A DNA stretch of 64,000 nucleotides from Pectobacterium punjabense (GTDB taxonomy: Bacteria > Pseudomonadota > Gammaproteobacteria > Enterobacterales > Enterobacteriaceae). The DNA is taken from the NCBI RefSeq assembly GCF_012427845.1, contig NZ_CP038498.1, positions 3,906,001-3,970,000 on the forward strand. The letters run 5' to 3'. The notes beneath the pieces are model-generated. The model did not search any database. It was given only the letters and a program-made list of their open reading frames with translations, and was not told the origin of the DNA. This document shows positions 8,011 to 17,987 of this stretch, in pieces; positions within the stretch are counted from its first letter, which is position 1; each line of letters begins with the position of its first letter. Position numbers and translations under genes: made by a program.

Positions 8011-8699
8011 GCCGACTCCTGTATCAGGCGCTGAGCCTGCGCGATGTGTCCCGTCATGGTTTCCCATGATTCTGCCAGATCGTCATGCAGGTTGAAGAGG
8101 CCCGATGTCCCCACAATCAGGACTTCCGCCCCCGCCGCCAGAAGCGTACTGTAGGTTTTCTGATTACAAGAACCATCGATCTCGATCAGGTAAGAATAGT
8201 CATGCTGCTGTTTTAACGCTTTCAGCTTCCCAATCTTTTGCAGCATTTCTGGGATGAACGGCTGACCGGCATAGCCTGGGTCGACCGTCATCACCGTAAT
8301 CTTATCCAAGAGATGTATATAGTGCTGGATAAATTCGACTGGCGTTGCAGGGTTAAGCACCACCCCCACTTTTTTGCCTAGTGCGCGGATCTGATTGATC
8401 ACGCGAAACGCATCTCGATTAATGGTTTCAGCGTGAGGGCAAATGTAGTCTGCCCCCGCCTTCGCAATCGCATCGATAAAATCCGTAGGCGTTTCCACCA
8501 TCAGATGTACATCTATCACCAGCGGCGTATGTGGCCGAATCTGTTCAATGAAGAACGGTGACAGCGTGATATTTTTCACGTAATGCCCGTCCATGATATC
8601 GACATGTAAAAAATCCGCACGCGAGTTTAAGACCGCCAACTGCTGCTTGATCTCCATCAGATTCATGCACATCAGCGAGGGAGAAATTTTAGTACGCAT
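8007..8699 (-). CDS. alsE: D-allulose-6-phosphate 3-epimerase (AlsE-like)
   Basis: 230 residues, TIM-barrel ribulose-phosphate 3-epimerase family, E. coli AlsE being 231. ISPSLMCM at the N-terminus, the metal-binding HVDIMDGHYV and DVHLMVE stretches, TVDPGYAGQPFIPEML and DGSCNQ-TY match AlsE more closely than housekeeping Rpe, which has SADF rather than SLMCM. AlsE interconverts D-allulose 6-phosphate and fructose 6-phosphate, feeding glycolysis. The start overlaps the stop of the upstream permease by one base (TGATG) and its stop overlaps the ROK kinase start, so translation is probably coupled. No isomerase for allose 6-phosphate is encoded in the operon. Confidence 0.83.
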   Translation of the reverse strand: MRTKISPSLMCMNLMEIKQQLAVLNSRADFLHVDIMDGHYVKNITLSPFFIEQIRPHTPLVIDVHLMVETPTDFIDAIAKAGADYICPHAETINRDAFRVINQIRALGKKVGVVLNPATPVEFIQHYIHLLDKITVMTVDPGYAGQPFIPEMLQKIGKLKALKQQHDYSYLIEIDGSCNQKTYSTLLAAGAEVLIVGTSGLFNLHDDLAESWETMTGHIAQAQRLIQESA

Positions 8700-9745
8700 C
8701 AGACTTCCTTTTTTTCAGTTAAATGATCGGTGCGGGCGCGTAAGGCACTAAGGCGCACCGCACGGTAATCGGAGTAGCGAGCTTTAAAGAATTTCAGCGC
8801 CAGAACGACAATCAACACGGCTCCCCACATCGCCAGACTGAAGTGCTGGCTGATATTCATCAGGTTAAAGCCCGTGGAGAGGATCTGGAGCACGATGAGC
8901 GACAGCACCACACCGGTCACCCGACCAAATCCACCGTTCGGATCGGTGCCGCCAAGAATGATCGCCAACACCGTGAGCAGCAGGTAAGAATCGCCGTATC
9001 CCATGCGGGCCGAGTTAAAACGCGCCATCATCACCAGCCCGGCCAACACGCACATCAGGCTGGAAATGACGTACACCAGCATCAGCATTCGGTGCGTATT
9101 GATGCCGCTGAACCAGGTAGCATTAATGTTGCTGCCGCCCATATAAATGCACTTTCCTGCCCGCGTTTTGCCGAGGAATAGAGCCAGTGCGCCAGCGGCG
9201 GCCATAAACAACCAGAGCGGCAACGGAATGCCAAGCCACGTGCCGGACCCTAGCGTGCGCAAGACATCCGGCATTCCACTAACGGCCGCGCCTTTGGTTA
9301 ACCAGATGCCGATTCCGTTAACCGTCATCATGCTCGCCAGCGTCACCAGAATGGGGTGCGCCCCCACCTTCGTGACCATAAAGCCCGTTAACGCACCAAT
9401 CACCACGGCAATAACCGATGCGCCTAGCAGACCAACTCCTAGCCACAGCAGTTGCATCGCCGTTCCTGCCCCTTCAGGCAGAAAGTGCAGCAACACCCAA
9501 GCGATAAACAGGCTGGTCAGGTTCGCCGTCGCAATAATGCACAGGTTGAGTCCACCGCTGAGAATGGCAATAAACATACCCAGCGTCAGCAGCCCCAGTT
9601 CGGGAAGCTGAAACGCCATACTCATGAACGTCGAGGTGGTAAAAAAACGGCCGGGCAGCATCACGCTAAACAGTGCACAACACAGTGCGATGAGGAACAA
9701 TAGCCCTACGTCAGCGCCGCTCGGTTTGAAGATGTGTCGTTTCAT
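8699..9745 (-). CDS. Sugar ABC transporter permease (second permease)
   Basis: 348 residues with about eight to ten hydrophobic segments, in the RbsC/AlsC/LsrD branch of sugar permeases. The family stretch GG-LNLCI near the N-terminus and the EAA-like region containing LTVLAIILGGTDPNGGFG are visible. The ATG at 9745 is preferred because GGAGGG lies seven bases upstream; a GTG at 9766 would overlap the upstream stop (GTGA) but has no clear ribosome site. It is paired with the adjacent, different permease, implying a heterodimeric channel in the inner membrane as in LsrC/LsrD and RhaP/RhaQ systems. Confidence 0.87.
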   Translation of the reverse strand: MKRHIFKPSGADVGLLFLIALCCALFSVMLPGRFFTTSTFMSMAFQLPELGLLTLGMFIAILSGGLNLCIIATANLTSLFIAWVLLHFLPEGAGTAMQLLWLGVGLLGASVIAVVIGALTGFMVTKVGAHPILVTLASMMTVNGIGIWLTKGAAVSGMPDVLRTLGSGTWLGIPLPLWLFMAAAGALALFLGKTRAGKCIYMGGSNINATWFSGINTHRMLMLVYVISSLMCVLAGLVMMARFNSARMGYGDSYLLLTVLAIILGGTDPNGGFGRVTGVVLSLIVLQILSTGFNLMNISQHFSLAMWGAVLIVVLALKFFKARYSDYRAVRLSALRARTDHLTEKKEV

Positions 9746-9762
9746 CAGGACCCTCCGGTCGG

Positions 9763-10752
9763 TCACACAAAGCTGACGTCGGTTTCTTTGCGTTTTTTGT
9801 AATGTGTGACGGCGATGGCCAGCATAATCACCACGCCGATAACGATATTCATGAAGTAACTCGACACACCGATCAGATTCAGGCCGTTTTTCAAGATGGC
9901 AATGAGAAAGACCCCCATCAGCGTCCCCAGAACCGTCCCTTTACCGCCCATCAGGCTGGCACCGCCGAGTACGGTAGCGGCCAGCACGTCGAGTTCACCG
10001 CCCACGAGCGCATTGGGCACCACCTCGCCCATACGATAGGTCTGCACTAATCCACCTATCGCGGCCATTGCCCCTAAATAGCCATAGGCGAAGAGATGGA
10101 TTAGCCCCACCCGAATACCAATGCGGCGAGCGGATTCCTGATCGCCACCAACCGCATAGAGTTGACGCCCCAGATGCGTTTTATTCAGGAGAACCCAGGT
10201 CAGCCCGGTAATCACCAGCAGCGTGACCAGCGGTAGCCCCACCTGAAAAGGCAGGCCGCCCAGCGTGAACGGCAAGACTTGCCGTAGCGTGACCCACCAT
10301 TCGGGCAGCGTGTAAAGGCTACGCCCGTCGGTCAACCACATCAGGAGGCCGAACAGCAGCGACTGCATACTGATCGTGATAATGATCGAGACGATTCTCA
10401 GCGAATAGATCAGCACCGCGTTGACCATGCCAAACACGATGCCGCAGGCAATCGCCAGCACAATGCTGAGCGCGGCGTTATCAAATTGAAACTGAATGAA
10501 CAGCGTGGCGATCAGGTACTGCACGACCGACGCCACCGCAGCAAACGAAATATCGATCCCCCCGGTCACCAGCACCACGAACAACCCCAGCGCGAAGATC
10601 CCTGTCACCGCATAGCTTTCCGCCAGATCGAGCAGATTTTGCATCGACAAAAATTGATCGCTGGTCAGTGAGAAAAATACGATAGCGACAAGCAGCACCC
10701 AGGCCAGCCATCCTTGGCTACTCTTAGGTTTGAAAAAGGAGAAATCAGGCAT
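9763..10752 (-). CDS. Sugar ABC transporter permease (first permease)
   Basis: 329 residues, polytopic, RbsC-type family. GGIDISFAAVASV near residue 65 and AATVLGGASLMGGKGTVLGT in the C-terminal third are the family landmarks; the latter is the coupling-loop region that contacts the ATPase. The start codon lies inside the end of the ATPase gene (8-bp overlap), and an AAAGGAGAAA ribosome site follows the start, so initiation may depend on upstream translation. It probably dimerises with the product of the next gene. Confidence 0.88.
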   Translation of the reverse strand: MPDFSFFKPKSSQGWLAWVLLVAIVFFSLTSDQFLSMQNLLDLAESYAVTGIFALGLFVVLVTGGIDISFAAVASVVQYLIATLFIQFQFDNAALSIVLAIACGIVFGMVNAVLIYSLRIVSIIITISMQSLLFGLLMWLTDGRSLYTLPEWWVTLRQVLPFTLGGLPFQVGLPLVTLLVITGLTWVLLNKTHLGRQLYAVGGDQESARRIGIRVGLIHLFAYGYLGAMAAIGGLVQTYRMGEVVPNALVGGELDVLAATVLGGASLMGGKGTVLGTLMGVFLIAILKNGLNLIGVSSYFMNIVIGVVIMLAIAVTHYKKRKETDVSFV

Positions 10753-12265
10753 TGATCACCTCGGCAAGTTGCTGTTGTTCCAGCTGTTCTGGCTGATACT
10801 CCGCATGAATAGCACCATTGCGAAAGTGTAAAATCCGGTCGCAGTTGTAATACACTTCCGGCACCTCGTCAGAGATCAGAATGATGGCAAGCCCTTCCTG
10901 CGCAAGTTGGTGGATCAACGCGTAAATACTGGCTTTCGCCCCCACATCTACCCCCACCGTGGGCGAATCCAGAATGAGGATTTTCGGCTGAGTCAGCACC
11001 CATTTCGCCAGCACGATTTTCTGTTGATTACCCCCAGACAAGGTAGAAATCGCCTGCTGCGGATCGGCCATCCGCACCCCTAGCTGCTCGATCCAGCTCA
11101 TGATCAGTTTATTTTTACGATACTCATCAATCAGGTGGAATCGGTTGCGAAGCTGATCGAGGATGGTCAACACCATGTTGTCTGCAACCGACTGCTGCTG
11201 CACTAGCCCCAGCGTTAGACGATCCTCAGAAACGTAGCCAATACCCGCCTTAATCGCGTCTTCGTGGTTACGGAAGGTCACCGGCTTACTATCCAGCCAG
11301 ATTTTTCCGCTGTCGGGACGCGTCATACCGAATAAAGAAAGCGCCAGTTCTGTTCGCCCGGAGCCCAACAGCCCACACAGCCCCAGCACTTCCCCCTCGC
11401 GCAGAGTGAAATTGATATCGTGGTACTGACCTGCACGGGTCAGACCAGCCACCTCCAGTAGCGTACGATCTGGATTTAGCGTTGGCGTTTTACGCTGATA
11501 ATCCAGCGTTAACCCCGTCATCAGTTCAGTCAGACGATGACCATCCATCTCGCTGGCAGGCCAGGTTCCAATCTTCCGCCCGTCACGGATTACAGTGACG
11601 CGATCGGAGATCTCCAGCACCTCATCCAGACGGTGGCTGACAAACACCACACAGATACGTTTCTCTTTCAGGTAACGCACGGTACGTAGCAGTTGGTTCA
11701 CTTCAGTCCGCGTCAACGATGCCGTCGGTTCATCCATGATCACCAGTCGGGCATCCGCGACTAGCGCGCGACAGATGGCAACCTGCTGGCGCTGGGCGAT
11801 GGATAGCGCCGACACCTTTTCATCCAGATCCAGATCAAAATTCAGTTCACCAATGACTCGCTGCGCCGTTTCTCTCAGCGTTCCTGCGCGATACCAGCCA
11901 AGCAACCCCTTCAGGTTGTGTTCAAACGCGATGTTTTCCGCCACGCTGAGATTGGGAAACAGCGACAGATCCTGATAGATCACCTGAATCCCAAATTCGC
12001 GTGCCTGCTTAGGCGTCAGGCGGGGAAATTGCACTTCCGCCGCCGTCTCACCGTTAAAGAGCGAAATCTGGCTACCGGCATCCGGCGCGTACACGCCGGA
12101 AATCACCTTTATCAACGTACTTTTGCCGCAGCCATTAGTACCAGCAAGGCAGTGAACCTCCCCGACAGCCAATGACAGATCGACCTCGTGCAATGCGCGG
12201 TTGCCGCCAAACGTCTTGGAGACAGAGCCGAGCGCAATCAACGTCTGTGGTTCGGTCAGCGTCAT
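10745..12265 (-). CDS. Sugar ABC transporter ATPase, two nucleotide-binding domains
   Basis: 506 residues, the length of RbsA/AlsA/LsrA. Domain 1 has Walker A GTNGCGKST, a signature region LSIAQRQQVAI and Walker B LVIMDEPTAS. Domain 2 has the degenerate P-loop GLLGSGRTE usual in this subfamily, a full LSGGNQQK signature and Walker B ILILDSPTVGVD. It powers sugar import at the inner membrane. The start is 4 bp after the stop of the binding-protein gene, and the end overlaps the first permease. Confidence 0.92.
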   Translation of the reverse strand: MTLTEPQTLIALGSVSKTFGGNRALHEVDLSLAVGEVHCLAGTNGCGKSTLIKVISGVYAPDAGSQISLFNGETAAEVQFPRLTPKQAREFGIQVIYQDLSLFPNLSVAENIAFEHNLKGLLGWYRAGTLRETAQRVIGELNFDLDLDEKVSALSIAQRQQVAICRALVADARLVIMDEPTASLTRTEVNQLLRTVRYLKEKRICVVFVSHRLDEVLEISDRVTVIRDGRKIGTWPASEMDGHRLTELMTGLTLDYQRKTPTLNPDRTLLEVAGLTRAGQYHDINFTLREGEVLGLCGLLGSGRTELALSLFGMTRPDSGKIWLDSKPVTFRNHEDAIKAGIGYVSEDRLTLGLVQQQSVADNMVLTILDQLRNRFHLIDEYRKNKLIMSWIEQLGVRMADPQQAISTLSGGNQQKIVLAKWVLTQPKILILDSPTVGVDVGAKASIYALIHQLAQEGLAIILISDEVPEVYYNCDRILHFRNGAIHAEYQPEQLEQQQLAEVINA

Positions 12266-12269
12266 TGGT

Positions 12270-13253
12270 CTACAGCCCCATTTCGATCAGTTTTGGCAGA
12301 TTGGCTTTATCAAGGCTTTCGGTATTGTTGCCAAGAATGGTACGCGCCTGTACATCCACATTGACCTTACCCAATCCCTCAATCGTCATACCGTCTGTAA
12401 TCGGCTGATTCTTCTGCATCATGTCGGCCAACCGAACAAACACCTCGCCCGCCGTTTTCGGGTTCCAGATATAGCCGCCTTTGATGGCACCCCGGTTTAC
12501 CAACGTGGCACCTTGTCCAGGGCTAAACGCACCAATCACGCAGATCTGATCGGTTTTATTACGGTTCATCACCGCACGTCCTGCTCCAATTGGCCCTTGT
12601 GAACCAAAGGCCATGATGCCTTTAAGATCGGGGTATTTAGACATCAGCTCGTTACTGGTACGGATAGACCCATCCAGCGATTCACCGACGCCAAACTTAT
12701 CGGTTACCAACTGCATTTTTGGATAGTGTGTTTTTTGATATTCCAGCGCGGCATCGGTCCATTCCTGATGTAAAGGCACCGTCAGGCTCCCTACATACAT
12801 GGCGTATTTGCCTTCCTCTTTCATGCAGGCAGCCAAGGCTTTCATATGGTTAATACCGTGGGTCGGCGCATCCACCAGCTCAAAGTCCCAGTCTGCATAT
12901 TTCTGCCCAGGAGATTCATGCACCAGAACCTTAATGCCCGCCTCTTGTGCACGTTTAAGAACCGGTTCCAGCACTTTCGGGTCATTCGGTACGACGCCAA
13001 TGATGTCCACTTTCTGTGCGATTAAGTCTTCAATGGCACGAACCTGTAGAGCGGGGTCAGCCGCAGTAGGGCCAACCTGCCAGGCATCAATACCGAGTTT
13101 GGCCGCTTCGCTTTTAATGCCCGCTTCCATTGCATTAAACCAGGGAATACCACCAATTTTGACGACGACGCCCATACGTAATTTCTCGGCGGCATCGGCG
13201 TGGGCTGAACTCAATAAGGCAAAGAGGGTACAGGCGAGGAATGTTTTTTTCAT
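12270..13253 (-). CDS. Periplasmic sugar-binding protein (type I, RbsB/LsrB-like)
   Basis: 327 residues. A short signal peptide is visible (MKKTFLACTLFALLSS then AHADA-AEKLRM, cleavage probably after ADA). The mature part is a two-lobed type I periplasmic binding fold, with VVKIGGIPWFNAMEAGI at the first ligand-contact region, IVGVVPNDPK-like strand and hinge motifs, and WNPKTAGE near the C-terminus. The last motif recalls rhamnose- and AI-2-type binding proteins more than RbsB. GGAGAG precedes the ATG. It lies 24 bp after the DeoR gene and 4 bp before the ATPase. Confidence 0.9.
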   Translation of the reverse strand: MKKTFLACTLFALLSSAHADAAEKLRMGVVVKIGGIPWFNAMEAGIKSEAAKLGIDAWQVGPTAADPALQVRAIEDLIAQKVDIIGVVPNDPKVLEPVLKRAQEAGIKVLVHESPGQKYADWDFELVDAPTHGINHMKALAACMKEEGKYAMYVGSLTVPLHQEWTDAALEYQKTHYPKMQLVTDKFGVGESLDGSIRTSNELMSKYPDLKGIMAFGSQGPIGAGRAVMNRNKTDQICVIGAFSPGQGATLVNRGAIKGGYIWNPKTAGEVFVRLADMMQKNQPITDGMTIEGLGKVNVDVQARTILGNNTESLDKANLPKLIEMGL

Positions 13254-13277
13254 AATCTCTCCAGGGTGATGATCTTG

Positions 13278-14108
13278 TTAGTTATTAATTAACTGCATGG
13301 ACTGGGGACGTTGCGAACAATCAATAATATTGACGCCGTTCCAGGCCAATTCCTGTGTTAGATCTTTGTCGTCCATTTTGTCGGTAATAAGAAAATCCAC
13401 ATCACGGTAATGGCAAATACGTGCAAAAGAAGGATGCAAAAATTTACTCGCATCCATCAGCAAATATTTCCTTTCTGAAGCCAATAACATCTGCTGTTTC
13501 AGGTGTGCTTTATTTTCATTTCCTTCACGTAAATAACCATCATTACCCAAACTGCTACAGGAAAAGAAAATTTTATTAATCAAAAACTCTTTTAACGGCT
13601 GTTCTGCCACTACACCATTAAAATCTTCATCACGATCGGAATATTCTCCACCCAGACAGATTGTGCGAATATTCCCTTTCGGTGCCAACGTCTGTACCGT
13701 TCGTAGTGAATTAGTGATTACCGTTAATTCTATATCGGGTAATTGTCGAGCGAGAAACCAGCATGTGGTACTACTGTCGAGTAATAAGCAGTCTCCCACA
13801 CTAATAAAATCCAGCGCACGTTTAGCTATCTGCATTTTTTGCGAAATATTTTCATTCGTGCGCTGGTGAAAGGTTAATTCATACTCATTATTTTTATTTA
13901 TATTATTTATTATATTTCCCTGGTGCTTTTGCGCTAATACTGCACCGCCGTGACTCCGCAATAACATACCTTTCTTTTCTAAACTGGCTAAATCACGGCG
14001 AATCGTTTCCTGAGAAACCTGTAACAAACTCACTAATTCTGCCACCAGCACGCGGCTATTCAGGGTTAATATTTCCATTATCCGCCGCTGACGTTCAATC
14101 GGTAGCAT
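13278..14108 (-). CDS. DeoR-family transcriptional regulator of the sugar operon
   Basis: 276 residues from the ATG at 14108, which has AGGAGG seven bases upstream; 23 further in-frame codons upstream lack such a site. The N-terminal DeoR helix-turn-helix reads VAELVSLLQVSQETIRRDL, followed by LRSHGGAV. The C-terminal half is the DeoRC sugar-phosphate sensing domain, with DSSTTCWFLARQL and TNSLRTV stretches. It is the first gene of an eight-gene operon and probably represses it until a phosphorylated sugar intermediate accumulates. Being co-transcribed with its targets, it would be autoregulated. Confidence 0.9.
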   Translation of the reverse strand: MLPIERQRRIMEILTLNSRVLVAELVSLLQVSQETIRRDLASLEKKGMLLRSHGGAVLAQKHQGNIINNINKNNEYELTFHQRTNENISQKMQIAKRALDFISVGDCLLLDSSTTCWFLARQLPDIELTVITNSLRTVQTLAPKGNIRTICLGGEYSDRDEDFNGVVAEQPLKEFLINKIFFSCSSLGNDGYLREGNENKAHLKQQMLLASERKYLLMDASKFLHPSFARICHYRDVDFLITDKMDDKDLTQELAWNGVNIIDCSQRPQSMQLINN

Positions 14109-14254
14109 GATGACCTCCTGTGTTAATAAAGTAATGGATAGAGGGATCGAAAAATGTGCACTGCGCGAGAGTAACAAGGGGTAAAATTGGCAGTTTCAAT
14201 TAAGTGATATGAATCAAATAAAAATGAAAACAGATAAAAACAACCATTAACTAT

Positions 14255-14270
14255 TGTGATTAACTTCACA
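14255..14270. promoter_or_regulatory. Perfect CRP-binding site before the sugar operon
   Basis: TGTGATTAACTTCACA matches the core TGTGA-N6-TCACA exactly. It lies 147 bp upstream of the DeoR start, within the gap 14109-14666, which otherwise holds AT-rich promoter DNA and the yacL terminator and no credible gene. It suggests catabolite activation of the DeoR-ABC-kinase operon. Confidence 0.75.
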
Positions 14271-14562
14271 TTTAATGCCGTTATACGCCATTTTTTTTAC
14301 CGACATCCGAATCAAGAAAAAATAGCGACAGCGCACCACAATGACCGAATATGACCGAGTTTGTGTATTTGACCGTTTCATCTTGTTTCAGTTCTGTTAA
14401 CAAATTATTTTCCAATCTCAGTTTTCTCACCGGAGAAAGCGGTACGTGCAGGAGGCCAGGAAAGGGGAACATGAGATCGCGGAACTTAATCATTGGTAAT
14501 AAGACAGGAAAGCGTGCCTGCCAGTCACCCCGACAGAATGTGTCGCTTTATAAGCAGGGGGG

Positions 14563-14591
14563 AAAACACCACTCGTCTGGCGGGTGGTGTT
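14563..14591 (-). terminator. Probable terminator after yacL
   Basis: AACACCAC pairs with GTGGTGTT around an 11-base loop. Read on the minus strand the stem is followed by four T residues and a C-run, placing it 75 bp downstream of the yacL stop. The T-run is short, so efficiency may be partial. Confidence 0.5.
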
Positions 14592-14666
14592 ATAAACGTT
14601 CGATTTATCAATAATACCGTCTTACAAAAACGATCATGTGACCAAACGATCTCGTAGCTAAAACCA

Positions 14667-15026
14667 TCAATGCAGGACAAACTCGCGGTACTTTTCCACC
14701 AGCGTCAAAAAGTCATCCAAGCCGCATAGCGACAGGCTCTCTTCGTCGTAATAACTCATGCCTTCTTCCAGCTCATCCGTGGTGAAAGACAGCTGATTCG
14801 CCTGCACCATCACTTCTTCTTCATCCAGCAACAGCGTGTATTCGTGACCCACGCGCCGCCACTGCCGTTCGCTGCCAGCAACAGAACGCGCCGCTTCTTC
14901 AACGTCAGTTAATACCGTTAGCTGGCCTTTCACTTCTTCATTGAACCAATGCCCGATCGCCTCATGTCCCATCGACATACGAACGATGACCTGGCCCGTC
15001 ACATCCCGCAAAAATTCATAGTCCAT
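14667..15026 (-). CDS. yacL: YacL family protein (UPF0231)
   Basis: 119 residues, the same size as E. coli YacL. The start MDYEFLRD, the central [15 protein letters not shown], and the acidic C-terminal part ending in EKYREFVLH match that family. It is a small soluble acidic protein of unknown function. It follows acnB on the same strand, as in E. coli, after a terminator and a gap of about 200 bp. No signal peptide or membrane segment is visible. Confidence 0.9.
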   Translation of the reverse strand: MDYEFLRDVTGQVIVRMSMGHEAIGHWFNEEVKGQLTVLTDVEEAARSVAGSERQWRRVGHEYTLLLDEEEVMVQANQLSFTTDELEEGMSYYDEESLSLCGLDDFLTLVEKYREFVLH

Positions 15027-15177
15027 GATGCCATCCTCACTGTGATGTTTCTTCTGTTCAGTTTAGTCGCCTATACACCCTACCGTCGTGACGCACCTTC
15101 ACCTTTGATGTTGCTAGATGCACAATGCCGCAGCCAACGGCCAGCGAACAGGCAACGTGAAGTATGAAAACAGGCAG

Positions 15178-15203
15178 AAAAAAAGGAGGCACAAGGCCTC
15201 CTT
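15178..15203 (-). terminator. Intrinsic terminator of acnB
   Basis: On the minus strand GGAGGC-CTTGT-GCCTCC is followed by seven T residues, a textbook intrinsic terminator 28 bp after the acnB stop. The complementary strand lacks a T-run. Confidence 0.88.
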
Positions 15204-15230
15204 CGGTGTAGAGATGCGAACTATAGCGAG

Positions 15231-17828
15231 TTAGACCGTCGTCTGGAAGATCACACCATCTGCTTTCTCGGTATATTGACCTAACTGGTCAAAATTCAGA
15301 TAGCGATAGGTGTCCTGCGCGGTTTTATCCACCTGCGACATGTAGGTCTGATACTCTTCTGACGTCGGCAAGCGACCCAGCAGGGAAGCAACCGCAGCCA
15401 GTTCAGCAGAGGCCAGATACACGTTGGCACCGGTTCCCAAACGGTTCGGGAAGTTACGGGTCGAGGTAGAAACCACGGTAGAACCGTCAGCCACACGCGC
15501 CTGGTTACCCATACACAGCGAACAACCAGGGATCTCAATACGCGCCCCGCTCTTACCAAACACGCTGTAGTAACCTTCTTCTGTCAGCTGCGCGGCATCC
15601 ATTTTGGTCGGCGGCGCAACCCACAGGCGGGTCGGCAACTGGCCTTTGTGACTATCCAGCAGTTTACCTGCCGCACGGAAGTGTCCGATGTTGGTCATAC
15701 AGGAACCGATAAAGACTTCATCGATCTTCTCGCCCTGCACGTCAGACAGCCAGCGCGCATCATCTGGATCGTTCGGCGCACACAGGATCGGCTCTTTGAT
15801 GTCAGCCAGATCGATGTCGATCACCGCCGCATACTCAGCATCGGCATCCGCTTCCAGCAGTTGTGGATCGGCCAGCCATTTTTCCATGCCCTGAATACGG
15901 CGCTCCAGCGTACGGCGATCGCCGTAACCTTCAGAGATCATCCACTTCAGCAGCACGATGTTAGAGTTCAGATACTCTATGATCGGCGCTTTATCCAGCT
16001 TGATCGTACAACCAGCCGCAGAACGTTCCGCGGAGGCATCGGTCAATTCAAACGCCTGCTCGACTTTCAGATCCGGCAGACCTTCGATTTCCAGAATACG
16101 GCCAGAGAAGATGTTCTTCTTCCCTTTCTTCTCAACGGTCAGCAGGCCTTGCTTGATGGCATACAGAGGGATGGCGTGAACCAGATCGCGCAGAGTAATG
16201 CCCGGCTGCATTTTGCCTTTGAAGCGCACCAGAACGGATTCCGGCATATCCAGCGGCATCACGCCCGTCGCGGCAGCAAACGCCACCAGACCGGAGCCCG
16301 CAGGGAAAGAAATACCGATTGGGAAACGAGTATGGGAGTCACCACCCGTACCGACGGTATCCGGCAGCAACATACGGTTCAGCCAGGAGTGGATAACACC
16401 ATCGCCCGGACGCAGCGATACGCCACCACGGTTCATGATGAAATCAGGCAGCGTGTGGTGCGTGGTCACGTCAACCGGCTTCGGATAGGCGGCAGTGTGA
16501 CAGAACGACTGCATCACCAGATCGGCGGAGAAACCGAGACAAGCCAAATCTTTCAGCTCATCACGAGTCATCGGCCCAGTGGTATCCTGTGAACCCACAG
16601 AGGTCATTTTCGGCTCGCAGTATTCGTCAGGACGAATGCCCGCGACACCACAGGCACGACCCACCATTTTCTGCGCCAGTGAGAAGCCTTTTTTGCTGGC
16701 TTCAACCGCTTTGGAAATACGGAAAACATCGCTGTGCGGCAAGCCCAGTGACTCACGCGCTTTAGACGTCAGCCCACGTCCGATGATCAGCGGGATACGC
16801 CCCCCCGCGCGCACTTCATCCAGCAGTACATCGGTTTTCAGCGCAAACGTTGCCAGTACTTCATTGGTATCATGACGGCGTACTTCACCTTCATACGGAT
16901 AGATGTCAATCACATCACCCATATTCAGATCGTTAACGTCGACTTCGATCGGCAACGCACCTGCATCTTCCATGGTGTTGAAGAAGATTGGCGCAATCTT
17001 GCCGCCCAGCACCACACCACCACCACGCTTGTTTGGAACATGAGGAATGTCTTCACCCATGAACCACAGCACAGAGTTGGTCGCCGATTTACGCGACGAT
17101 CCTGTACCGACAACGTCACCGACGTACGCCAGCGGGAAGCCTTTCTTGTTCAGTTCTTCGATCTGTTTGATCGGGCCTACTGCACCAGGCTGATCGGGAT
17201 CAATACCTTCACGGGCGTTTTTCAGCATCGCCAACGCGTGCAGCGGAATATCAGGGCGCGACCAGGCATCAGGTGCCGGAGACAGGTCATCAGTATTAGT
17301 TTCACCAGTGACTTTAAAGACGGTAACGGTAATTTTTTCCGCCAGTTTCGGGCGGGACAGGAACCACTCGGCATCAGCCCAGGATTGAATGACTTTCTTG
17401 GCGTGCGCATTGCCTGCTTTCGCTTTTTCTTCCACATCATAGAAGTTATCAAACATCAGCAGCGTGTGGGACAACGCTTCAGCGGCAATCGGAGCCAGCT
17501 TGTCGCTATCCAACGCATCAATCAGCGGATGGATGTTATAACCACCCTGCATGGTACCCAGCAGCTCGATCGCTTTTTCCTGGCTAACCAAGGGGGAAGT
17601 GGCTTCGCCTTTCGCGACAGCAGCCAAAAAACCGGCCTTCACATAGGCGGCTTCATCAACACCGGGGGGGACACGGTTAATCAGCAGATCAAGCAATGCT
17701 TCTTCTTCGCCTGCCGGGGGATTCTTGAGTGACTCAACCAGCGCGGCCATCTGCGTGGCATCTAACGGTTTAGGAACAATCCCCTGCGCAGCCCGCTCGG
17801 CTACGTGCTTACGATATTCTTCTAGCAC
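15231..17828 (-). CDS. acnB: Aconitate hydratase B
   Basis: 865 residues, the size of E. coli AcnB, the main TCA-cycle aconitase interconverting citrate and isocitrate. An N-terminal HEAT-like domain ([17 protein letters not shown] onward) precedes the swivel domain with [17 protein letters not shown]. The catalytic core carries the [4Fe-4S] cysteines in SFCHTA, in GSCMTN and [11 protein letters not shown]. The family is also an RNA-binding post-transcriptional regulator when the cluster is lost. An AGGAGAACGTCGT ribosome site precedes the ATG. The gene stands alone, with its own upstream region and terminator. Confidence 0.97.
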   Translation of the reverse strand: MLEEYRKHVAERAAQGIVPKPLDATQMAALVESLKNPPAGEEEALLDLLINRVPPGVDEAAYVKAGFLAAVAKGEATSPLVSQEKAIELLGTMQGGYNIHPLIDALDSDKLAPIAAEALSHTLLMFDNFYDVEEKAKAGNAHAKKVIQSWADAEWFLSRPKLAEKITVTVFKVTGETNTDDLSPAPDAWSRPDIPLHALAMLKNAREGIDPDQPGAVGPIKQIEELNKKGFPLAYVGDVVGTGSSRKSATNSVLWFMGEDIPHVPNKRGGGVVLGGKIAPIFFNTMEDAGALPIEVDVNDLNMGDVIDIYPYEGEVRRHDTNEVLATFALKTDVLLDEVRAGGRIPLIIGRGLTSKARESLGLPHSDVFRISKAVEASKKGFSLAQKMVGRACGVAGIRPDEYCEPKMTSVGSQDTTGPMTRDELKDLACLGFSADLVMQSFCHTAAYPKPVDVTTHHTLPDFIMNRGGVSLRPGDGVIHSWLNRMLLPDTVGTGGDSHTRFPIGISFPAGSGLVAFAAATGVMPLDMPESVLVRFKGKMQPGITLRDLVHAIPLYAIKQGLLTVEKKGKKNIFSGRILEIEGLPDLKVEQAFELTDASAERSAAGCTIKLDKAPIIEYLNSNIVLLKWMISEGYGDRRTLERRIQGMEKWLADPQLLEADADAEYAAVIDIDLADIKEPILCAPNDPDDARWLSDVQGEKIDEVFIGSCMTNIGHFRAAGKLLDSHKGQLPTRLWVAPPTKMDAAQLTEEGYYSVFGKSGARIEIPGCSLCMGNQARVADGSTVVSTSTRNFPNRLGTGANVYLASAELAAVASLLGRLPTSEEYQTYMSQVDKTAQDTYRYLNFDQLGQYTEKADGVIFQTTV

Positions 17829-17971
17829 GACGTTCTCCTCGCTCTCATTGTCTTCATTATGCCGGCGCTCTTGTTCCCAATTGTGGTGTCCATGCCTGGG
17901 TGTCAGCGTGTGGATGTAAGGTAGTAGAGTGTCCGGTCCAGCCTCGTCAGCATATCAGGATTTGAATTGAT

Positions 17972-17987
17972 TGTTAATTCGTTCACA
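17972..17987. promoter_or_regulatory. CRP-like site upstream of acnB
   Basis: TGTTAATTCGTTCACA matches TGTGA-N6-TCACA with one mismatch. It lies 144 bp upstream of the acnB start, inside the 443-bp gap 17829-18271 between the divergent acnB and DUF3060 genes. E. coli acnB is CRP-activated, which supports the call. Nothing else in the gap was recognised. Confidence 0.42.

Noticed and set aside
14281-14614. Short frames of 70 and 87 codons on both strands in the gap before the DeoR gene
   Set aside because: They overlap each other on opposite strands, have no recognisable product, and lie across the yacL terminator.
15648-17732. Several long plus-strand frames opposite acnB
   Set aside because: Shadows of a certain acnB gene; His/Arg/Gln-rich translations are typical antisense artefacts.
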